From the NCBI GenBank assembly GCA_016743235.1, contig VRZD01000010.1, forward strand, positions 124,001-188,000: a DNA stretch of 64,000 nt. Reading direction: 5' to 3'. Origin of the DNA: Pantanalinema sp. GBBB05. GTDB taxonomy: Bacteria > Cyanobacteriota > Cyanobacteriia > Leptolyngbyales > Leptolyngbyaceae. This document shows positions 48,197-57,119 of the stretch, in pieces (within the stretch, counting starts at the first letter, position 1; the number at the start of each line of letters is the position of its first letter). The notes under the pieces are model-generated. The model did not search any database. It saw only the letters and a program-made list of their open reading frames with translations, and was not told the origin of the DNA. The position numbers and the translations under genes were made by a program.

Positions 48197-48883
48197 TCAT
48201 TTCGTCACAATTCGCACTGTAGCGCCGATCGCGGTTAATTGCTGCTGGAGCTTCTGCGCCTCAGCCAGGGATACGGACTGGCGAATTGTGACGGGAACCG
48301 CTTCTACCAGGTCTTTAGCTTCCTTTAAGCCATAGCCTGTCTGTTCTCGCACGATTTTAATTGCCGAAATTTTTTGCTGCGATGGAACTGCTTCTAAAAT
48401 CACATCAACCGTTTCTGTCTGTCCTGCCAATTGCCGGTCTGAGGATGGAGGAGCCGCCGCGATCGTAGGGCGGAAACCACTACCTCCTAAACTAAAGCAG
48501 TAGATGACATTACCAGTCTCATCCACCTCAAAATTGGCATCAAATTCCTTGGCTTTCTCAGCCAAGAAGGTTTTAGCCACTTGACCAGATACCCCAGTTG
48601 CCATTGCCAAGCTTAATGGTGTGATTCGACCATTCTGTTGTTGCAATACCTGAAAGAAAGTGGACTGAAGCCGATCGTCTGCGGCTAATCGAGCTTTCCG
48701 CTGTCCATCGATTAACATCCAGCTCCCCAAAACCGTGGGTGGTAAACCCAAGAATATCCCTGCTACCATGGCGCCCTCTTTATTCGACGCTTTGGGATTG
48801 GCAACATCAACCAACATCGCGATCGTCAACGGTACACCCCACATTAACAGAATGATGGCAATGGTTTTGCTCAATAGTTTCAT
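48197..48883 (-). CDS. Membrane protein with ribosomal L7/L12-like C-terminal domain
   Basis: 228 residues: two hydrophobic segments in the first ~60 residues, a middle region, and residues ~160-228 that align with the L7/L12 C-terminal domain (V-D-V-I-L-E-A-V, K-I-V-R-E-Q-T-G-Y-G-L-K-E-A-K-D-L-V-E). In L7/L12 this domain recruits translation factors; here, membrane-tethered, its partner is unknown. Similar proteins occur in other cyanobacteria as far as I recall. It is not the ribosomal rplL gene. Confidence 0.8.
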   Translation of the reverse strand: MKLLSKTIAIILLMWGVPLTIAMLVDVANPKASNKEGAMVAGIFLGLPPTVLGSWMLIDGQRKARLAADDRLQSTFFQVLQQQNGRITPLSLAMATGVSGQVAKTFLAEKAKEFDANFEVDETGNVIYCFSLGGSGFRPTIAAAPPSSDRQLAGQTETVDVILEAVPSQQKISAIKIVREQTGYGLKEAKDLVEAVPVTIRQSVSLAEAQKLQQQLTAIGATVRIVTK

Positions 48884-49509
48884 TGGTTTAGTTCAATAGA
48901 AATCAGGCTGTCGCAATCTTAACCTCACTGGCTCAGTCAATAAGTTGGCAGCAAAAGCATTGGATGACTAGCAGTTATTGTCTGCTCAAGTAATTTTTTA
49001 GTTGTCATTGGAACTGATGGTGAATTGCAACGTTTTTTTGTCAGGGCATCAGGTGGAATAGGAGCGACCATCATCTTTGCTGTCTAAACACTTAGGGGAT
49101 CAAGCCGGATTCAGCTTTCAGGACAACTACAGCAATATGAGAAAAACCTCGGATTCCAATAAGAAGTGTAAAGTTATAGTGATCGGACTAAAACGCCGTT
49201 AAATCGAGGACGGTAATCAAATCAAGCGGCGATCGATAAATTTCTCTATAAGTTAGATCTAGCTCCAGTTCCATCGTTCAGCACTAGAACCACAGCAGTT
49301 TTAGGACAGCACTTTTAGTTCTAAAACGCTACCCCGAGAAACATAAACAACTGAAAACGACTGTTAAATTATCCAACAACGGCTTATCTTCCCTCTGTAT
49401 TTTCCCTATACTGATGTCTACACAGATCCCAAGTGGTGGGGATCACTTTTTGCAAGTATTCCAAGTATTCCGCTTAATTCAATTGCTGCAAACCCCAGGA
49501 GGAAGAGGC
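48884..49509. other. Long intergenic region with a small tandem repeat
   Basis: About 620 bp between divergent genes, AT-rich, with stops in all frames. CAAGTATTC is repeated perfectly in tandem at 49453-49470, about 40 bp before the start of the next gene. No RNA gene recognised. The region is long enough to hide a small RNA. Confidence 0.4.
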
Positions 49510-49884
49510 ATGGCGTTATCTCAGAGCCAAAGCTTTAAAAAGGTGTATGCATTGTTTATGCTAAAAAGCTTTTTAATTTGGGCATTTACACTAACAGTTT
49601 GCTTGTTGGTTGTTGGCTTTCCGCTTGTGATTTTGATGGTAACGATCGGCTCTTTGTTAGCAGTTATTCTTCAATCTGTAATGCCAGTTAGCGCCGTTTT
49701 GTTAGTGGCTGGTAGCATTATTGGGATCAATGTTTTGGGGATCTTGCTCGGTGCAGCGGCTTTAACAATCAAGGGAGTTCATCCGCAGGAAGTGAACTGG
49801 CTACGCTGGTTACGGGGTGAAGCTAACCCTAGCCATACATCAGTCTATGCCGCTTGTCCCTTAACCTGTGGCATTCGCCAATAA
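49510..49884 (+). CDS. Cyanobacterial small membrane protein, function unknown
   Basis: Start ATG 49510 chosen for AGGAGG at 49498-49503; the longer frame to 49414 has no such site. 124 residues with two to three hydrophobic helices (about 18-45, 50-85) and a conserved-looking tail (N-W-L-R-W-L-R-G-E-A-N-P, H-T-S-V-Y-A-A-C-P-L-T-C) with two Cys. The tail pattern suggests conservation, but I cannot name a family. An intrinsic terminator follows. Confidence 0.75.
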   Translation: MALSQSQSFKKVYALFMLKSFLIWAFTLTVCLLVVGFPLVILMVTIGSLLAVILQSVMPVSAVLLVAGSIIGINVLGILLGAAALTIKGVHPQEVNWLRWLRGEANPSHTSVYAACPLTCGIRQ

Positions 49885-49948
49885 GATTAATTGGTTGGAT
49901 TGATTTGCAGAACGTTTAGCTTCCTTCGTACAATGTTTCCCCGTTATG

Positions 49949-49970
49949 CCCGGTTGCGACCGGGTTTTTT
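49949..49970 (+). terminator. Rho-independent terminator
   Basis: Perfect stem CCCGGT/ACCGGG with loop TGCG followed by six T. It lies 65 bp past the stop of the membrane protein gene and insulates wecB. Confidence 0.9.
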
Positions 49971-50043
49971 ATTGTTTAGTCGTTGCACTCACCCTTTAGG
50001 ATAGAAAAGGTTTGATTCGTGTCGTTCGCAACCCTAAATCCTG

Positions 50044-51159
50044 ATGTCGCAACCGCCCCTTCCAATTAGCATCATCGTGGGAACTCGTCCGGAGGCAATC
50101 AAAATGGCTCCGGTGATTCAGCAATTCAAAGCCTGTTCCCTATTTGATACTCAGGTAATTCTCACAGGTCAGCATCGGGAAATGGTTGATCAAGTGATGC
50201 AACTCTTTCAGTTGCAAGCAGAATTTGATTTGGCAATCATGCAACCCAAGCAAACATTGACCAGTATTACCTGCGGTAGTTTGCAAGGGTTGGAAACCCT
50301 GTTTCAAGAGCTAAAACCACAATTAGTGCTAGTGCAAGGCGATACGACTACAGCGTTTGCAGCAGCTTTGGCTGCCTTTTACCAAAAAATTCCGGTGGGG
50401 CACGTAGAGGCCGGATTACGCACGGATGATATTTACAACCCCTATCCTGAAGAAGCTAATCGGCGGCTGATTTCGCAACTAACGCGGCTAAACTTTGCTC
50501 CAACGTCCCTTGCGGTCGAACATTTGCAACACTCTGGCATTGTGGGAGATATACATCAAACGGGAAATACCGTGATCGATGCCCTGTTATCGATCGCCTC
50601 TCGGCAACCGGATTGCAACATCCCTGGGCTAGATTGGCAGCAGCATCGAGTTTTGCTGGCAACGGTACATCGCCGCGAAAATTGGGGCGAGCCTTTGCAA
50701 GACATTGCCCAAGGATTTTTGCGTGTTCTAGACAAGTTTCCCGATACGGCTCTGCTGTTACCTTTGCATCGCAATCCCACGGTACGTGAACCACTGCAAG
50801 CGATCTTAGGCGATCATCCCCGCGCCTTTCTCACCGAACCATTGGATTACTCTGAACTCGTTGGAGCGATTCAACGCTGCTATTTACTACTCACTGATTC
50901 TGGTGGTTTGCAGGAAGAAGCCCCCAGCTTAGGTAAACCCGTTCTAGTGTTACGAGAGACGACAGAACGCCCCGAAGCCATTATGGCAGGCACCGCCAAG
51001 CTGATTGGGACAAATCCCGATCGCATTCTGGAAACAGCCAGTGAGTTATTAGCCAGCCAAACTGCTTATAACGAAATGGCAACTGCCGTCAATCCATTTG
51101 GTGATGGTCACGCCGCCGAGAGAATTTTACAGATTGTTAAGCAGTTTTTTGGTCTGTAG
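50044..51159 (+). CDS. wecB: UDP-N-acetylglucosamine 2-epimerase (non-hydrolysing)
   Basis: Interconverts UDP-GlcNAc and UDP-ManNAc for surface polysaccharide synthesis. 371 residues with G-T-R-P-E-A-I-K-M near the start, G-Q-H, Q-G-D-T-T, H-V-E-A-G-L-R, T-V-H-R-R-E-N and D-S-G-G-L-Q-E-E motifs. Length typical. Not in an obvious polysaccharide cluster here. Confidence 0.93.
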   Translation: MSQPPLPISIIVGTRPEAIKMAPVIQQFKACSLFDTQVILTGQHREMVDQVMQLFQLQAEFDLAIMQPKQTLTSITCGSLQGLETLFQELKPQLVLVQGDTTTAFAAALAAFYQKIPVGHVEAGLRTDDIYNPYPEEANRRLISQLTRLNFAPTSLAVEHLQHSGIVGDIHQTGNTVIDALLSIASRQPDCNIPGLDWQQHRVLLATVHRRENWGEPLQDIAQGFLRVLDKFPDTALLLPLHRNPTVREPLQAILGDHPRAFLTEPLDYSELVGAIQRCYLLLTDSGGLQEEAPSLGKPVLVLRETTERPEAIMAGTAKLIGTNPDRILETASELLASQTAYNEMATAVNPFGDGHAAERILQIVKQFFGL

Positions 51160-51167
51160 GAGTTCTG

Positions 51168-51220
51168 AGAGGTAGGGAAGATAAGAAAGATCAGGCAGAG
51201 GGGGAAGGGGAGAACAGTAT
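51168..51220. repeat. Purine-rich (GA) repeat, intergenic copy after wecB
   Basis: A GA-rich stretch containing a 20-bp word (51180-51199) that differs by only two bases from 4643-4662 inside egtB. This near-identity shows the purine stretches are copies of a common sequence and not just biased composition. Confidence 0.6.
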
Positions 51221-51249
51221 TTTGATTCCCTTAGCGGCACAATAATCTG

Positions 51250-51801
51250 CTACGGGTGAGTCGGGAATATGATTAGAATGCCTATTGCTACTAATGACAG
51301 CAAGAGAGAAGTCCTGTCCAGCAGCTTCTTTGCCTGTGGGTGCTTATCCTCTTCCAAAGAAGAGAGAGTGGAGGCAATTAGAGCCATTACGAACACCGGA
51401 TTTGCCCAGTTAATTGACTGTAACGATCGGGCTGGTTGAAACAGCAACATCGATACAGCAGACAGTAATAGACAGGCTGTAATACTGATGCTTAAATAGC
51501 CAACTTGCTCACGTTCTGAACCTAACTGCTTATAAGCAAGCTGAACCAGCAGAAGACCCAAGGCACTAGATACGAGCAGCCAACCATCCAGATGTCCCAG
51601 AAATTCTGAGGTGGTTAGCTGAAGTAATTTTGCTTGAATTGACCAGCTTAATACACCCAGGAGTGCCAGCACCGAAGCCGTGAGGAGAACAGCAAGCTGC
51701 AATAGCCGGTTTTGCCGGTCAAGCTCAACTTGCTCAGAACTGCTCTGGTCGTCCTTAGCAGGTGAGTTTTCAGCCAAATCCTTTGTCTGTCTCATTGTCA
51801 T
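51250..51801 (-). CDS. Polytopic membrane protein, function unknown
   Basis: 183 residues: a polar N-terminus (~35) then about five hydrophobic helices separated by short loops; an acidic/basic loop S-L-E-E-D-K-H-P-Q-A-K-K precedes the last helix. I recognise no family. The start overlaps the end of the preceding minus-strand gene by 32 bp, indicating coupled translation. Confidence 0.65.
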   Translation of the reverse strand: MTMRQTKDLAENSPAKDDQSSSEQVELDRQNRLLQLAVLLTASVLALLGVLSWSIQAKLLQLTTSEFLGHLDGWLLVSSALGLLLVQLAYKQLGSEREQVGYLSISITACLLLSAVSMLLFQPARSLQSINWANPVFVMALIASTLSSLEEDKHPQAKKLLDRTSLLLSLVAIGILIIFPTHP

Positions 51802-52060
51802 CCGGTAGCTCTGGTCTGGGTTGAGCCGTCGCGTCTAACAGTTCCCGCTTGGAGTACCGTAATTGCTCCCACAGTTGCTTAATTTCGTAATAAGCGTCTT
51901 TGGAAGAAATTTTTCCGCCTGTTTCTAAACCGCAAATTAAGGAGACTCGTTGGGCGAACTCTTGCAAATTGGCGTTAAAAGCGAGTTGTTCAGGAGTGAA
52001 ATTGCCCCGGTAGCGGGCTGTGGGATAGAAAAAATTGTCTTTATTGGTCGTATCAGCCAC
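51770..52060 (-). CDS. Small soluble cyanobacterial protein (DUF7219-like)
   Basis: 96 residues with the stretches F-Y-P-T-A-R-Y-R-G-N-F-T-P-E and L-Q-E-F-A-Q-R-V-S-L-I-C-G-L-E-T-G-G-K, which I associate with a conserved cyanobacterial family (DUF7219, from memory). Predicted mainly helical, acidic C-terminus. Overlaps the membrane protein gene downstream by 32 bp, so the two products may work together. Function unknown. Confidence 0.65.
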   Translation of the reverse strand: MADTTNKDNFFYPTARYRGNFTPEQLAFNANLQEFAQRVSLICGLETGGKISSKDAYYEIKQLWEQLRYSKRELLDATAQPRPELPDDNETDKGFG

Positions 52061-52241
52061 AGGTAGAAATTGGGGGTAGGGTGGACGCTAACCAAACCAG
52101 AACACACAAGGGAGGTTGAACGGAAAATTCATCGTTCTTCATCGATCGTAGCGTGACTCCAACAACTTATGCTTCCCTAGGCTATTTGTAACCCACTCTG
52201 AGGCTGGATTGGTGTGCGCCAGCGAACATCAAGGCTGTAAT

Positions 52242-52739
52242 TTATTTTTGCCAGTCAGAGTTAAGTTGTTGCTGAACGATCGAGATCGCGGCAGTCACAC
52301 TTTCAGCCACAAATACAGATTGGTGGGAGAGGTGCCGAAAAAACTGTTGAAACTCTAACGAGGTGTTGAGCAAAATTACAGGTTTACCCGCTTTAATCGC
52401 CAAGGCAATTTCGGAAGTTGTCCCAACTCCCATGCCACAGGCAATCACAACATCGCTCGATAACACATTGATGTTGTTGCGAGCATTCCCCAGATCCGTG
52501 ACGATTGCCAGATCGACGGCATCTGACATATTCCGGCGATCGTGGGTGGGCAGAATGCCGATCGTTAATCCACCGGCGGCTTTGGCTCCCCGACTAGCGG
52601 CATCCATAACACCAGTATTGCGCCCCCCAGTCAGCAACACCCAACCCGTCTGCGCAATCTGATAGCCCAAATCATAGGCAACCTGCTGATCACTCACAGT
52701 TGCCTGTTCACCAGGTCCCATCACGCCAATAATTTGCAT
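52242..52739 (-). CDS. TIGR00725-like SLOG/LOG-family Rossmann protein
   Basis: 165 residues of a Rossmann-like nucleotide-binding fold: G-V-M-G-P-G, T-G-G-R-N-T-G-V-M-D-A-A-S-R-G-A, G-I-L-P and G-V-G-T-T-S-E-I-A-L-A. This resembles the DprA/LOG superfamily; some members are cytokinin-activating phosphoribohydrolases, but the P-G-G-x-G-T-x-x-E of LOG is changed to G-M-G-V-G-T-T-S-E. Substrate unknown. 18 bp separate it from the amidase gene upstream, so the two may be co-transcribed. Confidence 0.8.
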   Translation of the reverse strand: MQIIGVMGPGEQATVSDQQVAYDLGYQIAQTGWVLLTGGRNTGVMDAASRGAKAAGGLTIGILPTHDRRNMSDAVDLAIVTDLGNARNNINVLSSDVVIACGMGVGTTSEIALAIKAGKPVILLNTSLEFQQFFRHLSHQSVFVAESVTAAISIVQQQLNSDWQK

Positions 52740-52757
52740 TCGTTGGCATAGTTAGCG

Positions 52758-54404
52758 CTATAGATTTGTTTTCACTGCTTGCCGAATATCGGCTAACCGC
52801 ACCGTTCGTCCCCCCTCCGCACCAGGGCAGGCTGTACTAACGCGATCGCGGTGTCCACAGATGCGCGGTAGGTTACGTGTGCCAAAATCGGCTGTAGGAG
52901 TTGGTACAGCAGTTACGGGATCAGTAATGCCATAGCGTTTGCACAGAATTGTACAGAGGGCAACTGCCGCCTCATATTGCGCTGGAGAAATCGTTTGAGC
53001 GGTGTAATTGCCATCAAATGCAATCCCCAAGCCATCGTTAATCACATCATGAGCACCACGTTTGCGCTCCGATCGGGCTTCATAAACTCTGCCACTGGGC
53101 ATGACGATAAAGTGATACCCAATATCACTCCAGCCATTCCCATTCACATGACTGCTCCGGATCAGTTGCATCCGACTAATTTCCTGGGACTGTGTTGCAC
53201 TTGTTGGCAGATTAGTCATATCTGTGTGGTGCAATGTAATGCGGAGGGGTTGCAGATTTGGTAAGTCGCTGGGGGTGGGAGTGCTAGTCCAGGTAGTCCG
53301 GGGAATGACCTTAAAACTGCTACTGGGTGCTTCAACTACCGTAATCGTGACCTGAGCTTTATCCTGCTCTGAACCAATGATCTCCAATAATCGTTTGCCA
53401 GCCTGTCGTAGCAAAATCGGCGCTTGCCACTTGCCTGCCTGCACCTGAGGTCGAGCAATTTCATACTGCTGATCGACTCGCAACACGAGTTGTGCCCCAT
53501 CAATGTAGTTTTCAGCCCCACCACTGACTGTCACAACCTGTTCAACCGTAAGCTGCTGTGGCACACTGGTGAAGCTGACTCTGGGTGGTCTTGGTGGTTG
53601 TGGTGGCGTAATTACATCGATCGTCGCTTCCGCTTTGTCCTGCTCAGAAGCAATAATTTCTAGTGTCCGAGTGCCAGCAGCACTAAAGGAGACAGGTGCT
53701 TGCCACTTTTGAGCTGTGACGATCGGGCGGGCAATCTCAAATGTGCGATCAACCCGCAGCAGTAATTGCGTACCATCTGGGTAGTTTGTCGCTTCACCCG
53801 CTACAACAACTGTTTGCCCTGTCTGCACCCGATCGGGGATAGTGATGAATTTGAGTCGGGGTGGTTGTGGAACAGCGGTGACCACATCAACATAAATCTG
53901 GGCTTTATCTTGTCCGCTGCCAATAATTTCGAGTAATCGCCTGCCCGTTTGGGTAAACAAAACAGTCGCCTGCCATTTAGCTCCCTGAACATAAGGACGA
54001 GCAAGTTCAAACCGTCCGTCTGCCCGCAACAGGAGTTGAGCGCCTTCTGGATAATTATTCGCCTCGCCGATCAACGTTACCATTTGTCCCGATTGGATCT
54101 GAGTCGGCGGGTTAATAAATTGCAACTGAGCATACCCAGGTGGCAGACTCGTGACGATTTGTAGTGGCACTTCTACACTTTCACTACCAACGGCAATTCT
54201 CATCCGCCGGTTGCCAGCTTGTTGAAATAAAAAACGTACCCGCCAAATTCCGTCGGTGGCAATGACGGGACCAGGGGACTGAAAGCGATCGTCAATGATT
54301 AACGTCAGGTTTCTACCCGCATAATCCGTTGAGGCAACCCCCAAAATTGTAAATTCTTGACTGACTAAAATTGGTCCCTGCGGAGCCTGGGTCACTTTCA
54401 GCAT
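52758..54404 (-). CDS. N-acetylmuramoyl-L-alanine amidase (Amidase_2/PGRP) with four tandem Ig-like repeats
   Basis: 548 residues. Residues 1-360 contain four ~90-residue beta-rich repeats; repeats 2-4 share G-E-A-x-N-Y-P-(D/E)-G-x-Q-L-L-L-R and K-W-Q-A and L-E-I-I-x-S-x-Q-D-K-A, repeat 1 is divergent. The C-terminal amidase domain has zinc ligands in L-H-H-T-D and C-G-H-R-D, with G-W-x-D-I-G-Y-H-F. It should cleave the peptide from MurNAc. No signal peptide is visible at M-L-K-V-T-Q, which is unusual for a wall hydrolase. Possibly co-transcribed with the SLOG gene downstream. Confidence 0.85.
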   Translation of the reverse strand: MLKVTQAPQGPILVSQEFTILGVASTDYAGRNLTLIIDDRFQSPGPVIATDGIWRVRFLFQQAGNRRMRIAVGSESVEVPLQIVTSLPPGYAQLQFINPPTQIQSGQMVTLIGEANNYPEGAQLLLRADGRFELARPYVQGAKWQATVLFTQTGRRLLEIIGSGQDKAQIYVDVVTAVPQPPRLKFITIPDRVQTGQTVVVAGEATNYPDGTQLLLRVDRTFEIARPIVTAQKWQAPVSFSAAGTRTLEIIASEQDKAEATIDVITPPQPPRPPRVSFTSVPQQLTVEQVVTVSGGAENYIDGAQLVLRVDQQYEIARPQVQAGKWQAPILLRQAGKRLLEIIGSEQDKAQVTITVVEAPSSSFKVIPRTTWTSTPTPSDLPNLQPLRITLHHTDMTNLPTSATQSQEISRMQLIRSSHVNGNGWSDIGYHFIVMPSGRVYEARSERKRGAHDVINDGLGIAFDGNYTAQTISPAQYEAAVALCTILCKRYGITDPVTAVPTPTADFGTRNLPRICGHRDRVSTACPGAEGGRTVRLADIRQAVKTNL

Positions 54405-54556
54405 GACGAACCCTCACTGTGCTTGTGCCAGCTATCGACAACCAGGTTACATCAGGAAATGAACAATGGGACAGAGGACGGTAAAAGTTATTATGGATGC
54501 CGATCGACGGTTAGGTTGCTGTGACTGACACCATATAACTGGGACAGGGACAAGGT

Positions 54557-55471
54557 ATGTCACGAATCTTTGTGCAAATTGCCAGCTATCGTGATCCAGA
54601 GTTGGTCGCGACCGTACAGGATGCTCTCCAAAAAGCAGCACACCCCGATCGACTTTCCTTTGGCATCGTGTGGCAGGGCAAACCAGGTATTGATGATATT
54701 CCCTGGCAACAGCTGAACTGGTGTCGGATTTTGCTGATTGATAGCGATCGCAGTCAAGGGGTGTGTTGGGCACGGGCAAAAACCCAATCGCTTTGGGAGG
54801 GTGAGCCTTACACCCTGCAAATTGATAGCCATATGCGCTTTGTCTATGGATGGGATGATTTGCTGCTGCACATGCTGCATCAATGTCCGAGCGATAAAGC
54901 GGTGTTAACTGCCTATCCACCTGCCTACACCCCTCCCAATTTTTTGCATCCCCATGGTGAACCCACAGCGTTAGCCGCATCCCATTTCACCGATTCAGGA
55001 ACCTTAAGTTTAGTCAGTTCCCAAAGTTTGAGCGAGCAAATTCGCCCGCAATTAGGTATGTTTATGGCGGCTGGATTTTGGTTTGCCTCAGCCCACTTTA
55101 TCCAAGAGATTCCCTACGATCCGCAGCTTTACTTTCAAGGGGAGGAAACTAGTCTGGCGGTGCGGGCATGGACTCATGGGTGGGATATTTATCATCCTAA
55201 CCAAATTGCTTGCTACCACGAATATGAACGTTCCGGCAAGCCAAAACATTGGGAAGATCATCCTCGCTGGTGGCAATTAGAACAAATTGCCCAAACTCGC
55301 TTACGGCAACTGTTGGGTTTGGAACCAGCTCAGAACACCTTAGCGAACTATGGGTTAGGGGCAAGCCGCAGTTTGCAAGACTATCAGGTATTTAGCGGAA
55401 TCAATTTTCAATCTCGATCGCTAACTGAGTTTGCTCGTCAAGGAATTCCAGCCATCACTCTACATCATTAA
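54557..55471 (+). CDS. GlcNAc-transferase-like protein (GT60-type)
   Basis: 304 residues resembling the glycosyltransferase family that includes Skp1 hydroxyproline GlcNAc-transferase. It starts M-S-R-I-F-V-Q-I-A-S-Y-R-D-P-E, then Q-I-D-S-H-M-R-F (the D-x-H metal/donor motif of this family) and G-W-D. No membrane segment or signal peptide, so it acts in the cytoplasm, as its eukaryotic relatives do. Acceptor unknown; bacterial members have been linked to polysaccharide or protein glycosylation only by similarity. Confidence 0.75.
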   Translation: MSRIFVQIASYRDPELVATVQDALQKAAHPDRLSFGIVWQGKPGIDDIPWQQLNWCRILLIDSDRSQGVCWARAKTQSLWEGEPYTLQIDSHMRFVYGWDDLLLHMLHQCPSDKAVLTAYPPAYTPPNFLHPHGEPTALAASHFTDSGTLSLVSSQSLSEQIRPQLGMFMAAGFWFASAHFIQEIPYDPQLYFQGEETSLAVRAWTHGWDIYHPNQIACYHEYERSGKPKHWEDHPRWWQLEQIAQTRLRQLLGLEPAQNTLANYGLGASRSLQDYQVFSGINFQSRSLTEFARQGIPAITLHH

Positions 55472-55628
55472 TCAGGGCAGGAAGCCGATTGCAATAGCTA
55501 AATCGAAAGAGTAGTCTACCCAGCATTAAAGAGTCGGCTACTTTCACTTAAGCTTCATTGAAAATTAGGATTAAGTTGTTTCGATTTTGGATTTTTTGTG
55601 GTTTGAATAGAGATGTGAATCTGCCCAA

Positions 55629-55658
55629 TGGTTAACTCTTGGTTAAGCAAAGGTTAGC
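55629..55658 (-). promoter_or_regulatory. Pho-box-like triple repeat (11-bp period)
   Basis: On the minus strand GCTAACCT, CTTAACCA and GTTAACCA are separated by exactly 3 bp each. This matches the architecture of the cyanobacterial SphR/PhoB box (three PyTTAAPyPy(T/A) octamers, 3-bp spacers). It lies about 100 bp upstream of the histidine kinase gene, in reverse orientation relative to it. Confidence 0.55.
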
Positions 55659-55759
55659 AGTTTAATTATTTCTTGAAAACGAATTATAGGAAATTGATTT
55701 AGTAACTCAAACAACTTAGATTAACCAATATTCCCTGTTCCCCTGCTCAGTTGTAAATT

Positions 55760-57100
55760 ATGATGCCTACGCTAGAACCACCATCTATCTCTGCCGCTCC
55801 AGATCTATCTCATATCTGTTTAACGTTGCAGTCCCAGCTGGTTGATTTAATGTTGTACGACTATCAAGTTGAGGCAGATTGTTTAGGGAGTGAAGTCGCT
55901 TCAACCTTCAATACCAATCCCCTGTTGCCAGGAGTAATTCTCCGCAATGCCGGACAATTATTTGGCATGATCTCGCGACGGCGATTTTTAGAATCGATGA
56001 GTCGTCCCTATGGGTTAGAAATTTTCTCTAAACGATCGCTACGAGTGATGTATGAATTTGGGCATATCCCAATGCTAGTTTTACCAAGCGATATACCAAT
56101 TGTCACTGCTGTACAAAAGACCTTAGAGCGATCGCCGGAAGTGCTCTATGAACCGATCGTAGTTCAAGTTAATGACACAGACTATCGCTTGTTAGATGTT
56201 CATCATTTATTTCTGGCACAGTCCCGCATTCATCAATTAACTACTCAGCTATTAGATGAACAATCGCAAGCTAAACTGCTACAAACCGAAAAGATGGCAA
56301 GTTTAGGAGAACTGGTGGCTGGGGTCGCTCATGAAATCATGAATCCGGTTAATTTCATTTGGGGTAATCTCGAATACTTATCAAGTTACAGTCAGGATCT
56401 ATTAAAACTCTTACAAGTTTATGAGAGCGAAATTGCTCAACCTTCTCTACGGTTAGAACAGTTTAAGGAGGAAATTGAAATTGATTTTGTGATTGATGAT
56501 CTTCCCCAAGTGATTAGTAGTATGAAGATGGGGGCAGAACGCTTAAAGAAGATCATTGGCGCTTTACGAAATTTTTCGCATTTGGATGAGGGGAGTAAGC
56601 GTCCAGTTAATTTACATGAGTGCTTAGACAACACATTATTAATTTTGAGCAACCGCCTCAAACATCACATTCAAGTCACTAAAAACTATCAGGATCTTCC
56701 CTTAATTAATGGCTATGCTGGACAGCTCAGCCAGGTATTTGTTAATTTGATTGGTAATGCGATCGATGCTCTAGGTGACTTGATCGAGCAACCCCCTCAT
56801 GCGTCTTGGCAACCGACGATCGTAATTACAACGAAATCTGGTAATCATCCAGCTATTCCTAACGATAATAGTTGGATTGCCATTCAAATCAGTGATAATG
56901 GCAGTGGCATTCCTCTGGCAGTTCAAGAACGGATTTTTGATACCTTTTTTACCACTAAGCCGGTTGGTAAGGGTACCGGACTAGGGCTTGCCATTAGTCG
57001 TCAAATCATTATTGAAAAACACGCCGGACGGATTCATTTCTGGACTGAACCAGGGATAGGGACAACATTTGAAGTTCTATTGCCGGTCAGTCATTGTTAA
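55760..57100 (+). CDS. Soluble sensor histidine kinase with N-terminal CBS-like region
   Basis: 446 residues, no membrane segment. The N-terminal ~155 residues have a CBS-pair-like pattern (G-Q-L-F-G-M-I-S-R-R-R-F, I-P-I-V-T-A-V). A short coiled linker leads to HisKA with phospho-acceptor His191 (A-H-E-I-M-N-P; the usual motif is H-E-I-N-N-P) and an HATPase domain (N-L-I-G-N-A, D-N-G-S-G-I, G-K-G-T-G-L-G-L). CBS domains sense adenine nucleotides, so energy state is a plausible signal (inference). The next gene begins 19 bp later. A Pho-box-like site lies upstream. Confidence 0.88.
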   Translation: MMPTLEPPSISAAPDLSHICLTLQSQLVDLMLYDYQVEADCLGSEVASTFNTNPLLPGVILRNAGQLFGMISRRRFLESMSRPYGLEIFSKRSLRVMYEFGHIPMLVLPSDIPIVTAVQKTLERSPEVLYEPIVVQVNDTDYRLLDVHHLFLAQSRIHQLTTQLLDEQSQAKLLQTEKMASLGELVAGVAHEIMNPVNFIWGNLEYLSSYSQDLLKLLQVYESEIAQPSLRLEQFKEEIEIDFVIDDLPQVISSMKMGAERLKKIIGALRNFSHLDEGSKRPVNLHECLDNTLLILSNRLKHHIQVTKNYQDLPLINGYAGQLSQVFVNLIGNAIDALGDLIEQPPHASWQPTIVITTKSGNHPAIPNDNSWIAIQISDNGSGIPLAVQERIFDTFFTTKPVGKGTGLGLAISRQIIIEKHAGRIHFWTEPGIGTTFEVLLPVSHC

Positions 57101-57119
57101 TGTCGGTTAATATTTGCTT

